IMG/VR virus record: IMGVR_UViG_3300025887_000034
Span: 1 to 48,506 of that record
Strand: one strand, 5' to 3'
Length of the DNA stretch: 48,506 nt
Origin: a virus
The notes beneath the pieces were generated by a model. It was not told the origin of the DNA. It was given only the letters and a program-made list of their open reading frames with translations, and did no database searches. Shown here one piece after another: positions 40,456 to 47,200 of this stretch. How positions within the stretch are numbered: the first letter of the stretch is position 1; each line of letters begins with the position of its first letter. Made by a program: the position numbers and the translations under genes.

Positions 40456-40914
40456 ATGGCTACTTTTGACCATACCATCACTGGTGGTGGAACTGTAGGA
40501 CATCCCGCTAATGCGATTCGTCCTTATATCGTGCAGTCAAAAATCTTTGACGCTGCCGATGATAACCTTACAGCTAACGATGTCATCAAAGTGATTGACC
40601 TACCGGACAACTCGATTGTTCTTGGTGGTTGCCTTGATGTCCTTGAAGCTGGCGGTTCTAGTGTGACTTTTGACGTTGGTATCAGCACCGACATTGATGC
40701 CTTCTGTGATGGTGTCGATGGTAACGCTGACGCTATCTACAACTTTCACCCTACAGCAGCAGGTATCAACACAGTAATTGCTACAGACGCTATCCAAGTT
40801 AAAATCTTGGGTGCAGACTCTGCTGTAGTTCGTTTCCGTGTTATTGCCTTGATTGCTGACATTGGTGACCCAACTGCAATGGTCCAGACTGCTGCAGTTC
40901 AGACTGGCGTATAA
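40456..40914 (+). CDS. Small head protein (decoration/head fibre-like)
   Basis: 152 aa directly after the capsid gene. Beta-rich (NDVIKVIDLPDNSIVLGGCL, GSSVTFDVGISTD, VVRFRVIALIADIGDP). The YIVQSKIFDAADDNLTANDV opening and its place suggest a capsid decoration or head-fibre base protein. Not an enzyme by any motif. A terminator follows. Confidence 0.6.
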   Translation: MATFDHTITGGGTVGHPANAIRPYIVQSKIFDAADDNLTANDVIKVIDLPDNSIVLGGCLDVLEAGGSSVTFDVGISTDIDAFCDGVDGNADAIYNFHPTAAGINTVIATDAIQVKILGADSAVVRFRVIALIADIGDPTAMVQTAAVQTGV

Positions 40915-40920
40915 TACTAA

Positions 40921-40966
40921 TCAAGGGGGCAGGGCAACTTGCCCTCTTGACTTTTTATTTATTTTG
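40921..40966 (+). terminator. Terminator after the capsid genes
   Basis: AGGGCA (40931-40936) and TGCCCT (40940-40945) form a perfect stem with loop ACT; outer TCAAG (40921) and CTTGA (40946) can pair around a GGGGC bulge. CTTTTTATTTATTTT follows. Confidence 0.8.
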
Positions 40967-40975
40967 TGATAAAAG
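40947..40975 (+). promoter_or_regulatory. Possible promoter overlapping the terminator
   Basis: TTGACT (40947-40952), 17 bases, TAAAAG (40970-40975). The -35 box lies in the 3' arm of the terminator stem. The same -35 (TTGACT) occurs in the better promoter at 45619. Confidence 0.35.
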
Positions 40976-41003
40976 CAGATAACCTTGCCGGGGGTAAATA
41001 CAC

Positions 41004-41162
41004 ATGGCAGCTAAGAAATCAAAAAGCCCAAAGCCCAAGAACGCAGCATTGTACTCACGGGTTAAGGCAGAAGCTAAACGTAAATTTAAAGTATACCCAA
41101 GCGCATACGCAAATGCTTGGCTGGTTAGAACCTATAAGAAGCGTGGTGGCACCTACGCCTAA
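41004..41162 (+). CDS. 52-aa basic conserved protein
   Basis: ATG 41004 after GGGGGTAA. The sequence KNAALYSRVKAEAKRKFKVY, then PSAYANAWLVRTYKKRGGTY is very like small basic proteins I recall from many aquatic phages and giant viruses. Lys-rich and helical; nucleic-acid binding is possible. Function unknown. Confidence 0.7.
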   Translation: MAAKKSKSPKPKNAALYSRVKAEAKRKFKVYPSAYANAWLVRTYKKRGGTYA

Positions 41163-41176
41163 ATCGGAGAATAGTA

Positions 41177-41503
41177 ATGGCAACACTTATGGAAAAGCTT
41201 AATAACGCTTTAAAAACTAAGAAACCTCTTAGCTCATCTTTAACAGCAGAATACAACTCAATAAGAGGTTCACTACTTCCTAATAAAAGAAAACGGCTAG
41301 ATGCACTGATGAATAAAAATGCGAAAGTAGCAGGACCGAAAAGTACAGCCGCTCTAGCAAAAAAAGTTATCTCTACAGACAGAGAACTAAAGGCTAGAAA
41401 AGGTGGAAACCCGGAGATACAGAGAAAACAGGGGTCTATGAAGGCAGGTGCAAAAGGGTCTTTTCAAAAACTGATGCACGGCGGTAAGGTCAAGAAGAAG
41501 TAG
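41177..41503 (+). CDS. Basic protein ending in MHGGKVKKK
   Basis: 108 aa, helical and Lys-rich, ending LMHGGKVKKK, the short form of the GGK motif also present at 11723, 29156 and 35174. It lies in a group of four small basic proteins. No domain recognised. Confidence 0.6.
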   Translation: MATLMEKLNNALKTKKPLSSSLTAEYNSIRGSLLPNKRKRLDALMNKNAKVAGPKSTAALAKKVISTDRELKARKGGNPEIQRKQGSMKAGAKGSFQKLMHGGKVKKK

Positions 41504-41505
41504 GC

Positions 41506-41754
41506 ATGGCTAAACCAAAGGGCGGCTTAACGAAATGGTTCAAGGAAGACTGGCGGGACGTAAAGACCGGCAAGAAGTGTGGTCGTTCCGGTAAGGATAA
41601 AAAGAAACGCCCCTACCCAGCCTGTAGACCTGCCAAAGTCGCCAAGCGTATAACTAAAAAAGAAGCAGCTAAGAAGACAGGGCCACGTAGAGTAAACTGG
41701 TCTGTTACTGCATCAGGAAAACGAAGGAAGAAAAGTGCCACCAAGAAAGCCTGA
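41506..41754 (+). CDS. DUF5872-like basic protein
   Basis: 82 aa. GGLTKWFKEDWRDVKTGKKC, then GRSGKDKKKRPYPACRPAKV and VNWSVTASGKRRKK. I recall this GGL.KWF.E.W.D......CGR....YPACRP frame as DUF5872, a small protein of phages and bacteria with paired cysteines. Function unknown. The start follows the previous stop by two bases. Confidence 0.65.
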   Translation: MAKPKGGLTKWFKEDWRDVKTGKKCGRSGKDKKKRPYPACRPAKVAKRITKKEAAKKTGPRRVNWSVTASGKRRKKSATKKA

Positions 41755-42022
41755 CAAGATGCCAGCCCGCAACAAGAAGAACTATCGTTCTACTAAGTCG
41801 GGTGCCGGAATGACTAAAGCTGGCGTTGCTGCTTACCGTCGCAAGAACCCCGGCAGCAAGTTAAAGACTGCTGTTACTGGGAAGGTCAAGCCGGGAAGCA
41901 CTGCAGCTAAACGTCGCAAATCTTACTGTGCAAGGTCAGCCGGACAGATGAAGAAATTTCCTGCAGCAGCAAAGAATCCCAACAGTCGCTTACGTCAAGC
42001 GCGGAAGAGGTGGAAATGTTAG
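41735..42022 (+). CDS. DUF6321-like basic protein
   Basis: 95 aa from GTG 41735 (AAGGA seven bases upstream); ATG 41759 is an alternative. RSTKSGAGMTKAGVAAYRRK, then NPGSKLKTAVTGKV and SYCARSAGQMKKFP, NSRLRQARKRWKC. This string is strongly conserved in aquatic phages, recalled as DUF6321. Very basic; perhaps DNA binding in the head or cell. Confidence 0.7.
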   Translation: MPPRKPDKMPARNKKNYRSTKSGAGMTKAGVAAYRRKNPGSKLKTAVTGKVKPGSTAAKRRKSYCARSAGQMKKFPAAAKNPNSRLRQARKRWKC

Positions 42023-42399
42023 CAGCCCTTATTGGACCAATAGCAGACCTTGCTGGAACGTGGATGTCTGGCAAAGTCGAAGAGAAGAAAGCCCAATCCG
42101 CTACCAAAGTAGCAAAGGCACAAGCCGAAGCCATAGTTATGCAGAAGAAGGCTACGGGGGAAATTGATTGGGACTTAGAGATGGCGAAGGGTAGCCAGTC
42201 ATCTTGGAAGGACGAATGGCTCACCATCTTATTTAGCATACCACTTATCTTAGCTTTTACTCCGGGGATGGAAGACCTTGTACGTAACGGATTTCAACAA
42301 TTGGAGCAAATGCCTGAATGGTACCAGTACAGCTTGGGCGTTATTGTTGCTGCAAGCTTTGGAGTCAGGTCAGCGACAAAGTTCTTTGGTAAGAAGTGA
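42016..42399 (+). CDS. Holin, GTA 3-TM type
   Basis: 127 aa from ATG 42016 (GAGG just upstream; a GTG two codons earlier is possible). The N-terminal LAALIGPIADLAGTWM, an Ala/Lys helix, then SWKDEWLTILFSIPLILAF and YSLGVIVAASFGVRSATKFF give up to three membrane-associated segments. This matches the three-TM holin family of gene transfer agents and marine phages. It starts the lysis cassette. Confidence 0.75.
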   Translation: MLAALIGPIADLAGTWMSGKVEEKKAQSATKVAKAQAEAIVMQKKATGEIDWDLEMAKGSQSSWKDEWLTILFSIPLILAFTPGMEDLVRNGFQQLEQMPEWYQYSLGVIVAASFGVRSATKFFGKK

Positions 42400-42641
42400 T
42401 GACTGTAGAAGCATTTCTAAAATGGAAGATACTTCCTAGATTTATGATGTTAGCCAGCACAGTAATGTCTTGGCGGTGTGCCGAATGGTTTATGGATTTG
42501 CCTGACCCTACAGCCTCACAGTCAGCGTTCGTCAGTGTTGTAATGGGCGTAATGACAGGCGTTTTTGGAATTTGGATGGGCCACGAACACAAGGGAGATA
42601 ACGTAGTTGAAAGCCGCAGCAACAAAGCTCAACGAAAGTAG
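42399..42641 (+). CDS. Two-TM lysis-cassette membrane protein
   Basis: 80 aa starting at ATG 42399 on the previous stop (TGATG); GTG 42396 is possible. WKILPRFMMLASTVMSWRC and AFVSVVMGVMTGVFGIWMG are membrane spans. The F.KWKILPR.M.L...V......W.M.LPDPT pattern is familiar from marine phages, always next to holins. Possible second holin or pinholin. Confidence 0.65.
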   Translation: MTVEAFLKWKILPRFMMLASTVMSWRCAEWFMDLPDPTASQSAFVSVVMGVMTGVFGIWMGHEHKGDNVVESRSNKAQRK

Positions 42642-42903
42642 CGAAGTCACAATTCCCCTTCGGAATTTGATTAGCATGATTGCGTTTACTGCTGTCAGTG
42701 TTTGGGTTTATTTTGGCCTCACTGAACGCATTTCGTTTCTTGAACACAATCTAGAATTGACTATGCAAGAAGTTGAAGAGAATGACGACTGGATTGATAA
42801 ATTTGAGCCGCCTAAGTCTGTGCAGGACACAGTAGGTAGAGTTCACGAACTAGAAATAGAACTTGCTAAACTGAAGTTGCAGATACAAGTCTTGCATGAC
42901 TAA
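42607..42903 (+). CDS. Membrane-anchored coiled coil (spanin-like?)
   Basis: 98 aa with a TTG start at 42607. VTIPLRNLISMIAFTAVSVW begins a single N-terminal membrane span, followed by a coiled coil (ISFLEHNLELTMQEVEEN, LEIELAKLKLQIQVL). This type II shape in a lysis cassette resembles an inner-membrane spanin, but no outer partner is evident. It overlaps its upstream neighbour by 35 bases. Confidence 0.6.
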   Translation: MKAAATKLNESSEVTIPLRNLISMIAFTAVSVWVYFGLTERISFLEHNLELTMQEVEENDDWIDKFEPPKSVQDTVGRVHELEIELAKLKLQIQVLHD

Positions 42904-43009
42904 GAAGAGTCCGTGCAAAGGAATTTGTGTATTGGATAAGGAAAGAGTTAAGTGTATCGGGTGTGGACGAACCATCGAAGAAATAACTAACTGGGGTAAA
43001 GCCAAATGA
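42896..43009 (+). CDS. 37-aa DUF1289 protein
   Basis: ATG 42896 overlaps the previous gene, and its stop overlaps the lysozyme start (ATGA). SPCKGICVLDKERVKCIGCG, then RTIEEITNW is the complete DUF1289 signature with four cysteines, probably zinc binding. The family is common in alphaproteobacteria, which fits the host guess. Function unknown. Confidence 0.7.
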   Translation: MTKKSPCKGICVLDKERVKCIGCGRTIEEITNWGKAK

Positions 43010-43491
43010 AATACAGAACAGAACATTTCCTAGATAAACTAATTCACCATGAGGGTATGGTGCTTACTGTGTATGAAGACAGTCTGGGCATCGAAACTAT
43101 CGGCATTGGTCGCAACCTTAAAGACAGAGGCATTACCAAAGAAGAGCTAGACTACATGGACATTCCTAGCATGGATGTGGTCTACGAACACGGTATTACC
43201 GAAGCCGACGCTCGTTACCTTGCCATGAACGACATCCGCATAGTCGAAAACGAACTGTGTCGAGTTCATCCTTGCGTTGAAGACTTAGATAGTGTAAGAC
43301 AGTTGATACTGATGGACATGGCATTTAATATGGGAGTTCCCCGCTTGTGTAAATTTAAAAACATGTGGGGTGCAATCCACGACGGTAACTACGAGATAGC
43401 ATCTATCGAAATGTTGGATTCCAGATGGGCGAAGCAAGTGGGTTCGAGGGCCGTTAAACTTTCGGACGCGATGAGAGCGGGGGAGTTTTAA
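43006..43491 (+). CDS. Endolysin, T4-type lysozyme (GH24)
   Basis: 161 aa. E16, D25 and T31 in HHEGMVLTVYEDSLG and IETIGIGRN have the exact spacing of T4 lysozyme E11/D20/T26. DMAFNMGVPRLCKFKNMW and SRWAKQVGSRA are further GH24 marks. It cuts peptidoglycan glycan strands at the end of infection. No signal sequence, so it needs the holin encoded upstream. Confidence 0.92.
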   Translation: MKYRTEHFLDKLIHHEGMVLTVYEDSLGIETIGIGRNLKDRGITKEELDYMDIPSMDVVYEHGITEADARYLAMNDIRIVENELCRVHPCVEDLDSVRQLILMDMAFNMGVPRLCKFKNMWGAIHDGNYEIASIEMLDSRWAKQVGSRAVKLSDAMRAGEF

Positions 43492-43700
43492 TGTCTACAT
43501 ACGGAAAACAAGAAGGCAATTATATTGTGTACCGTAATAAACAAGGTACTATAACAAGTAAAACTTGGAGTCCCGTGACAAAAAAAGATTCCATACGCAA
43601 GCAGACATTTAGTCGTAAAGCTGCGGATAGTGCAGAGAAGTCTACTATAGAAAAGTATGCCGAAGAAGGTATGTCAATTGTAAAAGGATTATTTGATTAG
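43491..43700 (+). CDS. Hypothetical 69-aa protein
   Basis: Starts on the last base of the lysozyme stop (TAATG) and ends on the GTG of the oxygenase gene. Strand-rich start (NYIVYRNKQGTITSKTW), basic middle, helical end. No domain recognised. Confidence 0.55.
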   Translation: MSTYGKQEGNYIVYRNKQGTITSKTWSPVTKKDSIRKQTFSRKAADSAEKSTIEKYAEEGMSIVKGLFD

Positions 43701-44773
43701 TGCCACCACGTAATCATAGAGACTGGACTAAGACTCCCAAAGTAGAACACATCAGTTCTTCAATCTACTCTAGTCACGACATCTACAAGCAGGAACAAGA
43801 AAACATCTTCTCTAAGGTGTGGGTTCCTATGTGCCACATCTCTGAGATGTACAATGAGGGTAACTACAGGACCACACAAATTGCTAGACAAAATGTAATT
43901 GCAGTTAATACCAAAGATGGTGTTAGGGCATACCGTAACTACGGATTTAATTCACCTTCGGGTACTGTAGCTGCACCAATCGTAACAGTTGAACCACAGC
44001 TACACTGTGAAGTAAAACATGGCGGCATGGTCTGGGTTACCCTAGACCCTAACCCAACGCAAAGTGTAGACGAGTGGACAGGCGGTGCATTTGACTGTAT
44101 TGCGGATGCTATCGACACTGAAGAAATGGAAGTCTTTCACTACCACAAGGCAGTAATAGATACAAACTACAAGCTGTGGCACGATACCAACAGCGAGTTC
44201 TACCACGATTTTATGCACTACTTTAATCGTGTGTCAGGGTTTAACGATGAATACTTTGCTAGAAAGAACATACCATTCGATAACGGACATGTTAATGTTA
44301 GCAGCTTCACCGTTAACTACGAGGAGTACGACGGCTTTGAGGATAGAGGAGAGCTTAGTTTCCCTAACCTGCCACCCAATCAGTGGTACATGGTTGACCT
44401 GTTCCCCGGATTTAATTTTAACCTGCGCGGTAGTGCTTACCGAAGTGATAGCGTTACACCTCTTGGGCCAAACAAGGTTCTTATTGAGTTTCGCGGCTAC
44501 GGTCTTAAAAAAGATACCCCAGAGGAACGGCAGACTCGTATCAAGCACCACAATTCTATCTGGGGTCCGTTTGGGCGTAACCTACACGAAGACCTCATAG
44601 GCGTAGCAGGTCAGGGTACAACAATGCGTGAGGGAACCGAACCTCGCAACATCCTGCACGGGCGGCACGAGAACAGTACCATTCACGACGAAGTTGGTAT
44701 GCGCCACTACTACGCAGAGTGGAGCAAATGGATGGGCTTGGATGCGAGTAAGTCTTGGCAATTAGTGGCGTAG
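43700..44773 (+). CDS. Rieske-type oxygenase alpha-like protein lacking Rieske ligands
   Basis: 357 aa, GTG start. It resembles the large subunit of methanesulfonate monooxygenase, known from HMO-2011. VWVPMCHISEM and VRAYRN mark the start of the Rieske domain and GGMVWVTLDPN its end, but only about 28 residues separate RN and GGMVWV, and no CxH or CxxH pair is present. The catalytic iron site is kept: NYKLWHDTNSEFYHDFMHYF (N156, H169, H173) and NLHEDLIG (D298). Without the 2Fe-2S centre ordinary electron transfer is not possible, so it may be a non-redox relic, a binder, or work with a separate Rieske protein. Confidence 0.7.
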   Translation: MPPRNHRDWTKTPKVEHISSSIYSSHDIYKQEQENIFSKVWVPMCHISEMYNEGNYRTTQIARQNVIAVNTKDGVRAYRNYGFNSPSGTVAAPIVTVEPQLHCEVKHGGMVWVTLDPNPTQSVDEWTGGAFDCIADAIDTEEMEVFHYHKAVIDTNYKLWHDTNSEFYHDFMHYFNRVSGFNDEYFARKNIPFDNGHVNVSSFTVNYEEYDGFEDRGELSFPNLPPNQWYMVDLFPGFNFNLRGSAYRSDSVTPLGPNKVLIEFRGYGLKKDTPEERQTRIKHHNSIWGPFGRNLHEDLIGVAGQGTTMREGTEPRNILHGRHENSTIHDEVGMRHYYAEWSKWMGLDASKSWQLVA

Positions 44774-44775
44774 TT

Positions 44776-44934
44776 ATGTTTTGTCTTATTGCAGTTAGCC
44801 CTGTTGAGGTAAAAGCTGCTGTACACTCTACTCACAAATGGCTTTCTCACTGTCACGTAGCTGTAACCGAACACGGGTTTTACAACCCGGATGAGAATTG
44901 CTTCTGCGTTGGAATGGATAAAGAGATAGAATGA
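44776..44934 (+). CDS. Hypothetical 52-aa protein
   Basis: ATG 44776, two bases after the oxygenase stop. MFCLIAVSPVEVKAAVHSTH is followed by a His/Cys-rich part (SHCHVAVTEHGFYN, NCFCVG). Its stop overlaps the next ATG. Possibly metal binding; no family known to me. Confidence 0.5.
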   Translation: MFCLIAVSPVEVKAAVHSTHKWLSHCHVAVTEHGFYNPDENCFCVGMDKEIE

Positions 44935-45110
44935 TTGTGTTTGTGCTATACGTGTACTTGGGTGCAAATATAATAGACCGCACACAACAGTTCGTAGACA
45001 TGGATAGATGCCTATACTTTGCTCAAAGATTGTCGCGACAACAGTCTGTTCCAGCAAGTGGGGGTAAAAGACAAAAGATAACCGCAGTATGTAGACCCCA
45101 ACCAAAGTAG
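44931..45110 (+). CDS. Hypothetical 59-aa protein with hydrophobic start
   Basis: ATG 44931 on the previous stop (ATGA). MIVFVLYVYLGANI looks like a short signal or anchor; a helix with RCLYFAQRLSRQQ and a Cys near the end follow. The shape resembles the small protein at 28543. Function unknown. Confidence 0.5.
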   Translation: MIVFVLYVYLGANIIDRTQQFVDMDRCLYFAQRLSRQQSVPASGGKRQKITAVCRPQPK

Positions 45111-45119
45111 GAACCAACC

Positions 45120-45614
45120 ATGATTGCAGAAACACTCGCGGGTATAGCCCTTGTGAAGAGTGCCGTAGATGGTATCAAATCTGCAATAGGAACCGCCAAC
45201 GACATCGGGGACATAGCAGGTTACATAGATAATCTGTTCGAGGGCGAAAAGCAGGTACAGCAAGTTCGCAACAAAAAAGCGGGTAACGTAGGTATTGGTG
45301 ACCAGTTTGGTGTAGACACTGTTGCCCGTGAAGTCATTGATGCACGTATCGCTGCAGAAAAACTCCAAGAAGTAGCCACGATGGTTGACATGCGGTTCGG
45401 GCCGGGAACTTGGAAGGGTATCGTTACTGAACGGGCCAATCGTATCAAGGCCGCAAAGGAAGCTGCTGCTGCAGCCCGAAAAGCAGAAATCCTACGACAA
45501 GAAGAAATAATGGAAAACATCAAGGTAGCGGCTCTGATAGTGATGGTTTTTGCAATCGGTATTGGACTCTTGATAGCGTTGATGGTTTCTACCGCATCTG
45601 CCTTTATCAATTAA
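45120..45614 (+). CDS. Putative virion or membrane protein with C-terminal TM
   Basis: 164 aa. Helical N-terminus (LAGIALVKSAVDGIKSAIG), central EVATMVDMRFGPGTWKGIV, an Ala/Arg/Glu helix and a C-terminal membrane span (VAALIVMVFAIGIGLLIALM). This layout is frequent in marine podoviruses and usually sits among tail or internal protein genes. Role unknown. Confidence 0.6.
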   Translation: MIAETLAGIALVKSAVDGIKSAIGTANDIGDIAGYIDNLFEGEKQVQQVRNKKAGNVGIGDQFGVDTVAREVIDARIAAEKLQEVATMVDMRFGPGTWKGIVTERANRIKAAKEAAAAARKAEILRQEEIMENIKVAALIVMVFAIGIGLLIALMVSTASAFIN

Positions 45615-45618
45615 ATTC

Positions 45619-45657
45619 TTGACTAAACTTCAAAATCAGTATATAATACTTTTGAAG
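45619..45657 (+). promoter_or_regulatory. Strong promoter with inverted repeat over the -10 box
   Basis: TTGACT (45619-45624), 17 bases, TATAAT (45642-45647). CTTCAAAA (45628-45635) and TTTTGAAG (45650-45657) form a perfect eight-base inverted repeat around the -10 box. The gene start follows at 45666 after AAGGGA. Confidence 0.75.
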
Positions 45658-45665
45658 GGAATACT

Positions 45666-45890
45666 ATGAAACAACTTGCAATAGACGCACTGCGTTACAG
45701 ATATGAGGCACAGAAAAAAAGTGCAAAATATACTCTCACAAATTACTTCCAAAATCCAGCAGCTATTGGGGAGCATCCTGACCTTCTTGAAGAAATGGAC
45801 AAAGCTATTGGAAGCTGGGAAGAAGCTAACAGTAGGCTTCAAGCTTTGGATGACATCACAGACGAGGGGTATCCGTCCCTGTTTGACTAG
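45666..45890 (+). CDS. Hypothetical 74-aa protein
   Basis: First gene after the promoter at 45619. A basic helix (YRYEAQKKSAKYTLTNYF), then IGEHPDLLEEMDKAIGSWEE and an acidic end. The IGEHPDL.EE.D pattern is common in small phage proteins placed before the tail adaptor gene. Function unknown. Confidence 0.65.
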   Translation: MKQLAIDALRYRYEAQKKSAKYTLTNYFQNPAAIGEHPDLLEEMDKAIGSWEEANSRLQALDDITDEGYPSLFD

Positions 45891-45993
45891 TTACCTTGCA
45901 CTGGGTTTGCTAAATTGTGGCAAGCCCTTTACTCGTGTGGGCAACTGGTTTTGGAAAAAACATCGTACAGTCCTAAACTGGAATAAAAAGTGA
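45883..45993 (+). CDS. 36-aa peptide, TTG start
   Basis: TTG 45883 lies in the end of the previous gene; the next gene begins on its stop. The chain reads LALGLLNCGKPFTRVGNWFW and ends basic. No strong ribosome site; coupling by overlap is the main support. Confidence 0.4.
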   Translation: MTSYLALGLLNCGKPFTRVGNWFWKKHRTVLNWNKK

Positions 45994-46142
45994 TACCTCA
46001 CCAGTTCTTAAAGCCAGTTTATTTAAGAAGGACAAAGTTCCCCCCTGTATACAAAAGCGAAGACTTAAAGCTTATACGTACTTTACCCGGTGGGGTCAAG
46101 CACTACAAATTAAAAGAGAAGAAGAGTAAGGTAAATGGCTAG
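45990..46142 (+). CDS. 50-aa basic protein, GTG start
   Basis: GTG 45990 overlaps the previous stop, and its end overlaps the adaptor start by eight bases. QFLKPVYLRRTKFPPVYKSE, then LIRTLPGGVKHYKLKEKK. Basic, no domain recognised. Confidence 0.5.
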   Translation: MIPHQFLKPVYLRRTKFPPVYKSEDLKLIRTLPGGVKHYKLKEKKSKVNG

Positions 46143-47199
46143 TAGTTATCTTGTGTTAGTAAACAATGTTCTTCGGGACATGAACGAAGTTGAGCTTACC
46201 AGTTCTACGTTTGCTACTTCTCGTGGTGTGCAGACAACTGTAAAAGATTACATCAACCGTTCTATCTCTGACATACTAAACTCTGAATTAAACTGGCCCT
46301 TTACTCACGCTGAAGGGTCTGTTGACGTTATTGCAGGTAAATCGTTGTACAGCTACGCTTCGATTGCGTCTACACTAAAGTACGTAGACTACGATAACAT
46401 GATACTAAAGCCTAAGAACTACATAACCAACGGAACCTACGAGGTTGCGGGAGCGGCTAGTATAACAGGCTGGACTACAGTGAGTGGTTCTCCTGCAGCG
46501 AGTTCTAAGTTTGGTAACACTCTATTACTGACTAACGCAGAGGCAACTCAACAAGTTAATGATTTAATTGTAGGCAGGTCTTACACAGTCTTAACACAGA
46601 CAAGTGGCGCAACGCTAACTTTGGAAATAGGAACGAGTTCTGGTGGTTCGCAAACTAAATCTTCTACCCTGACAATCAGTAGTGGTAACGAGGTTCTTCT
46701 TACCGAAACTATATTCACAGCTACGGCTACAAGTCATTTTGTAAGCTTTACAGAAGCAGCCGGAAGCGCAGCCTTTGTCAAGTTAGTTGAATTGAGTGAA
46801 AACATAACACCTATACAGTTAAAGTATTTGTCTTATGAGGAATACAACGAACGATATAGAGAGAGAGACTCTCGTCCTGATGTAGATAAGTTTGGGGACC
46901 CGGAGTTTGTTTACACCAGCTACAATAATGAAATCGGATTGACACCTATACCGGACACAAGTAACCGTTCATTAACTTTTGATTATTATGTTTCTTCATC
47001 TGCTTTGTCGGGTGCTACAGACACATCAATTGTACCGGAGCGTTTCGAACCCGTTATTAATGCCCGTGCAAAATACTATACCTACATGTTTCGTTCCGAT
47101 ACTCAGACGGCACAGTTTGCTATGAAGGAATATGAAGATGGCTTAAAACGTATGAAGGTAGAATTACTAAACAGAAAAGATTACATGAGAGCAGTTTAA
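46135..47199 (+). CDS. Tail adaptor (T7 gp11-like) with inserted beta domain
   Basis: 354 aa. The ends match the tail tubular protein A type: VLVNNVLRDMNEVELTSSTF, VKDYINRSISDILNSELNWP at the start, and LKYLSYEEYNERYRERDSRP, then PERFEPVINARAKYYTYMFR at the end. Between residues 95 and 225 lies a Ser/Thr/Gly-rich insertion (ITNGTYEVAGAASITGW, LIVGRSYTVLTQ) that looks like a carbohydrate-binding sandwich of the CBM4/9 kind. The adaptor joins portal and nozzle. Confidence 0.8.
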   Translation: MASSYLVLVNNVLRDMNEVELTSSTFATSRGVQTTVKDYINRSISDILNSELNWPFTHAEGSVDVIAGKSLYSYASIASTLKYVDYDNMILKPKNYITNGTYEVAGAASITGWTTVSGSPAASSKFGNTLLLTNAEATQQVNDLIVGRSYTVLTQTSGATLTLEIGTSSGGSQTKSSTLTISSGNEVLLTETIFTATATSHFVSFTEAAGSAAFVKLVELSENITPIQLKYLSYEEYNERYRERDSRPDVDKFGDPEFVYTSYNNEIGLTPIPDTSNRSLTFDYYVSSSALSGATDTSIVPERFEPVINARAKYYTYMFRSDTQTAQFAMKEYEDGLKRMKVELLNRKDYMRAV

Positions 47200-47200
47200 T

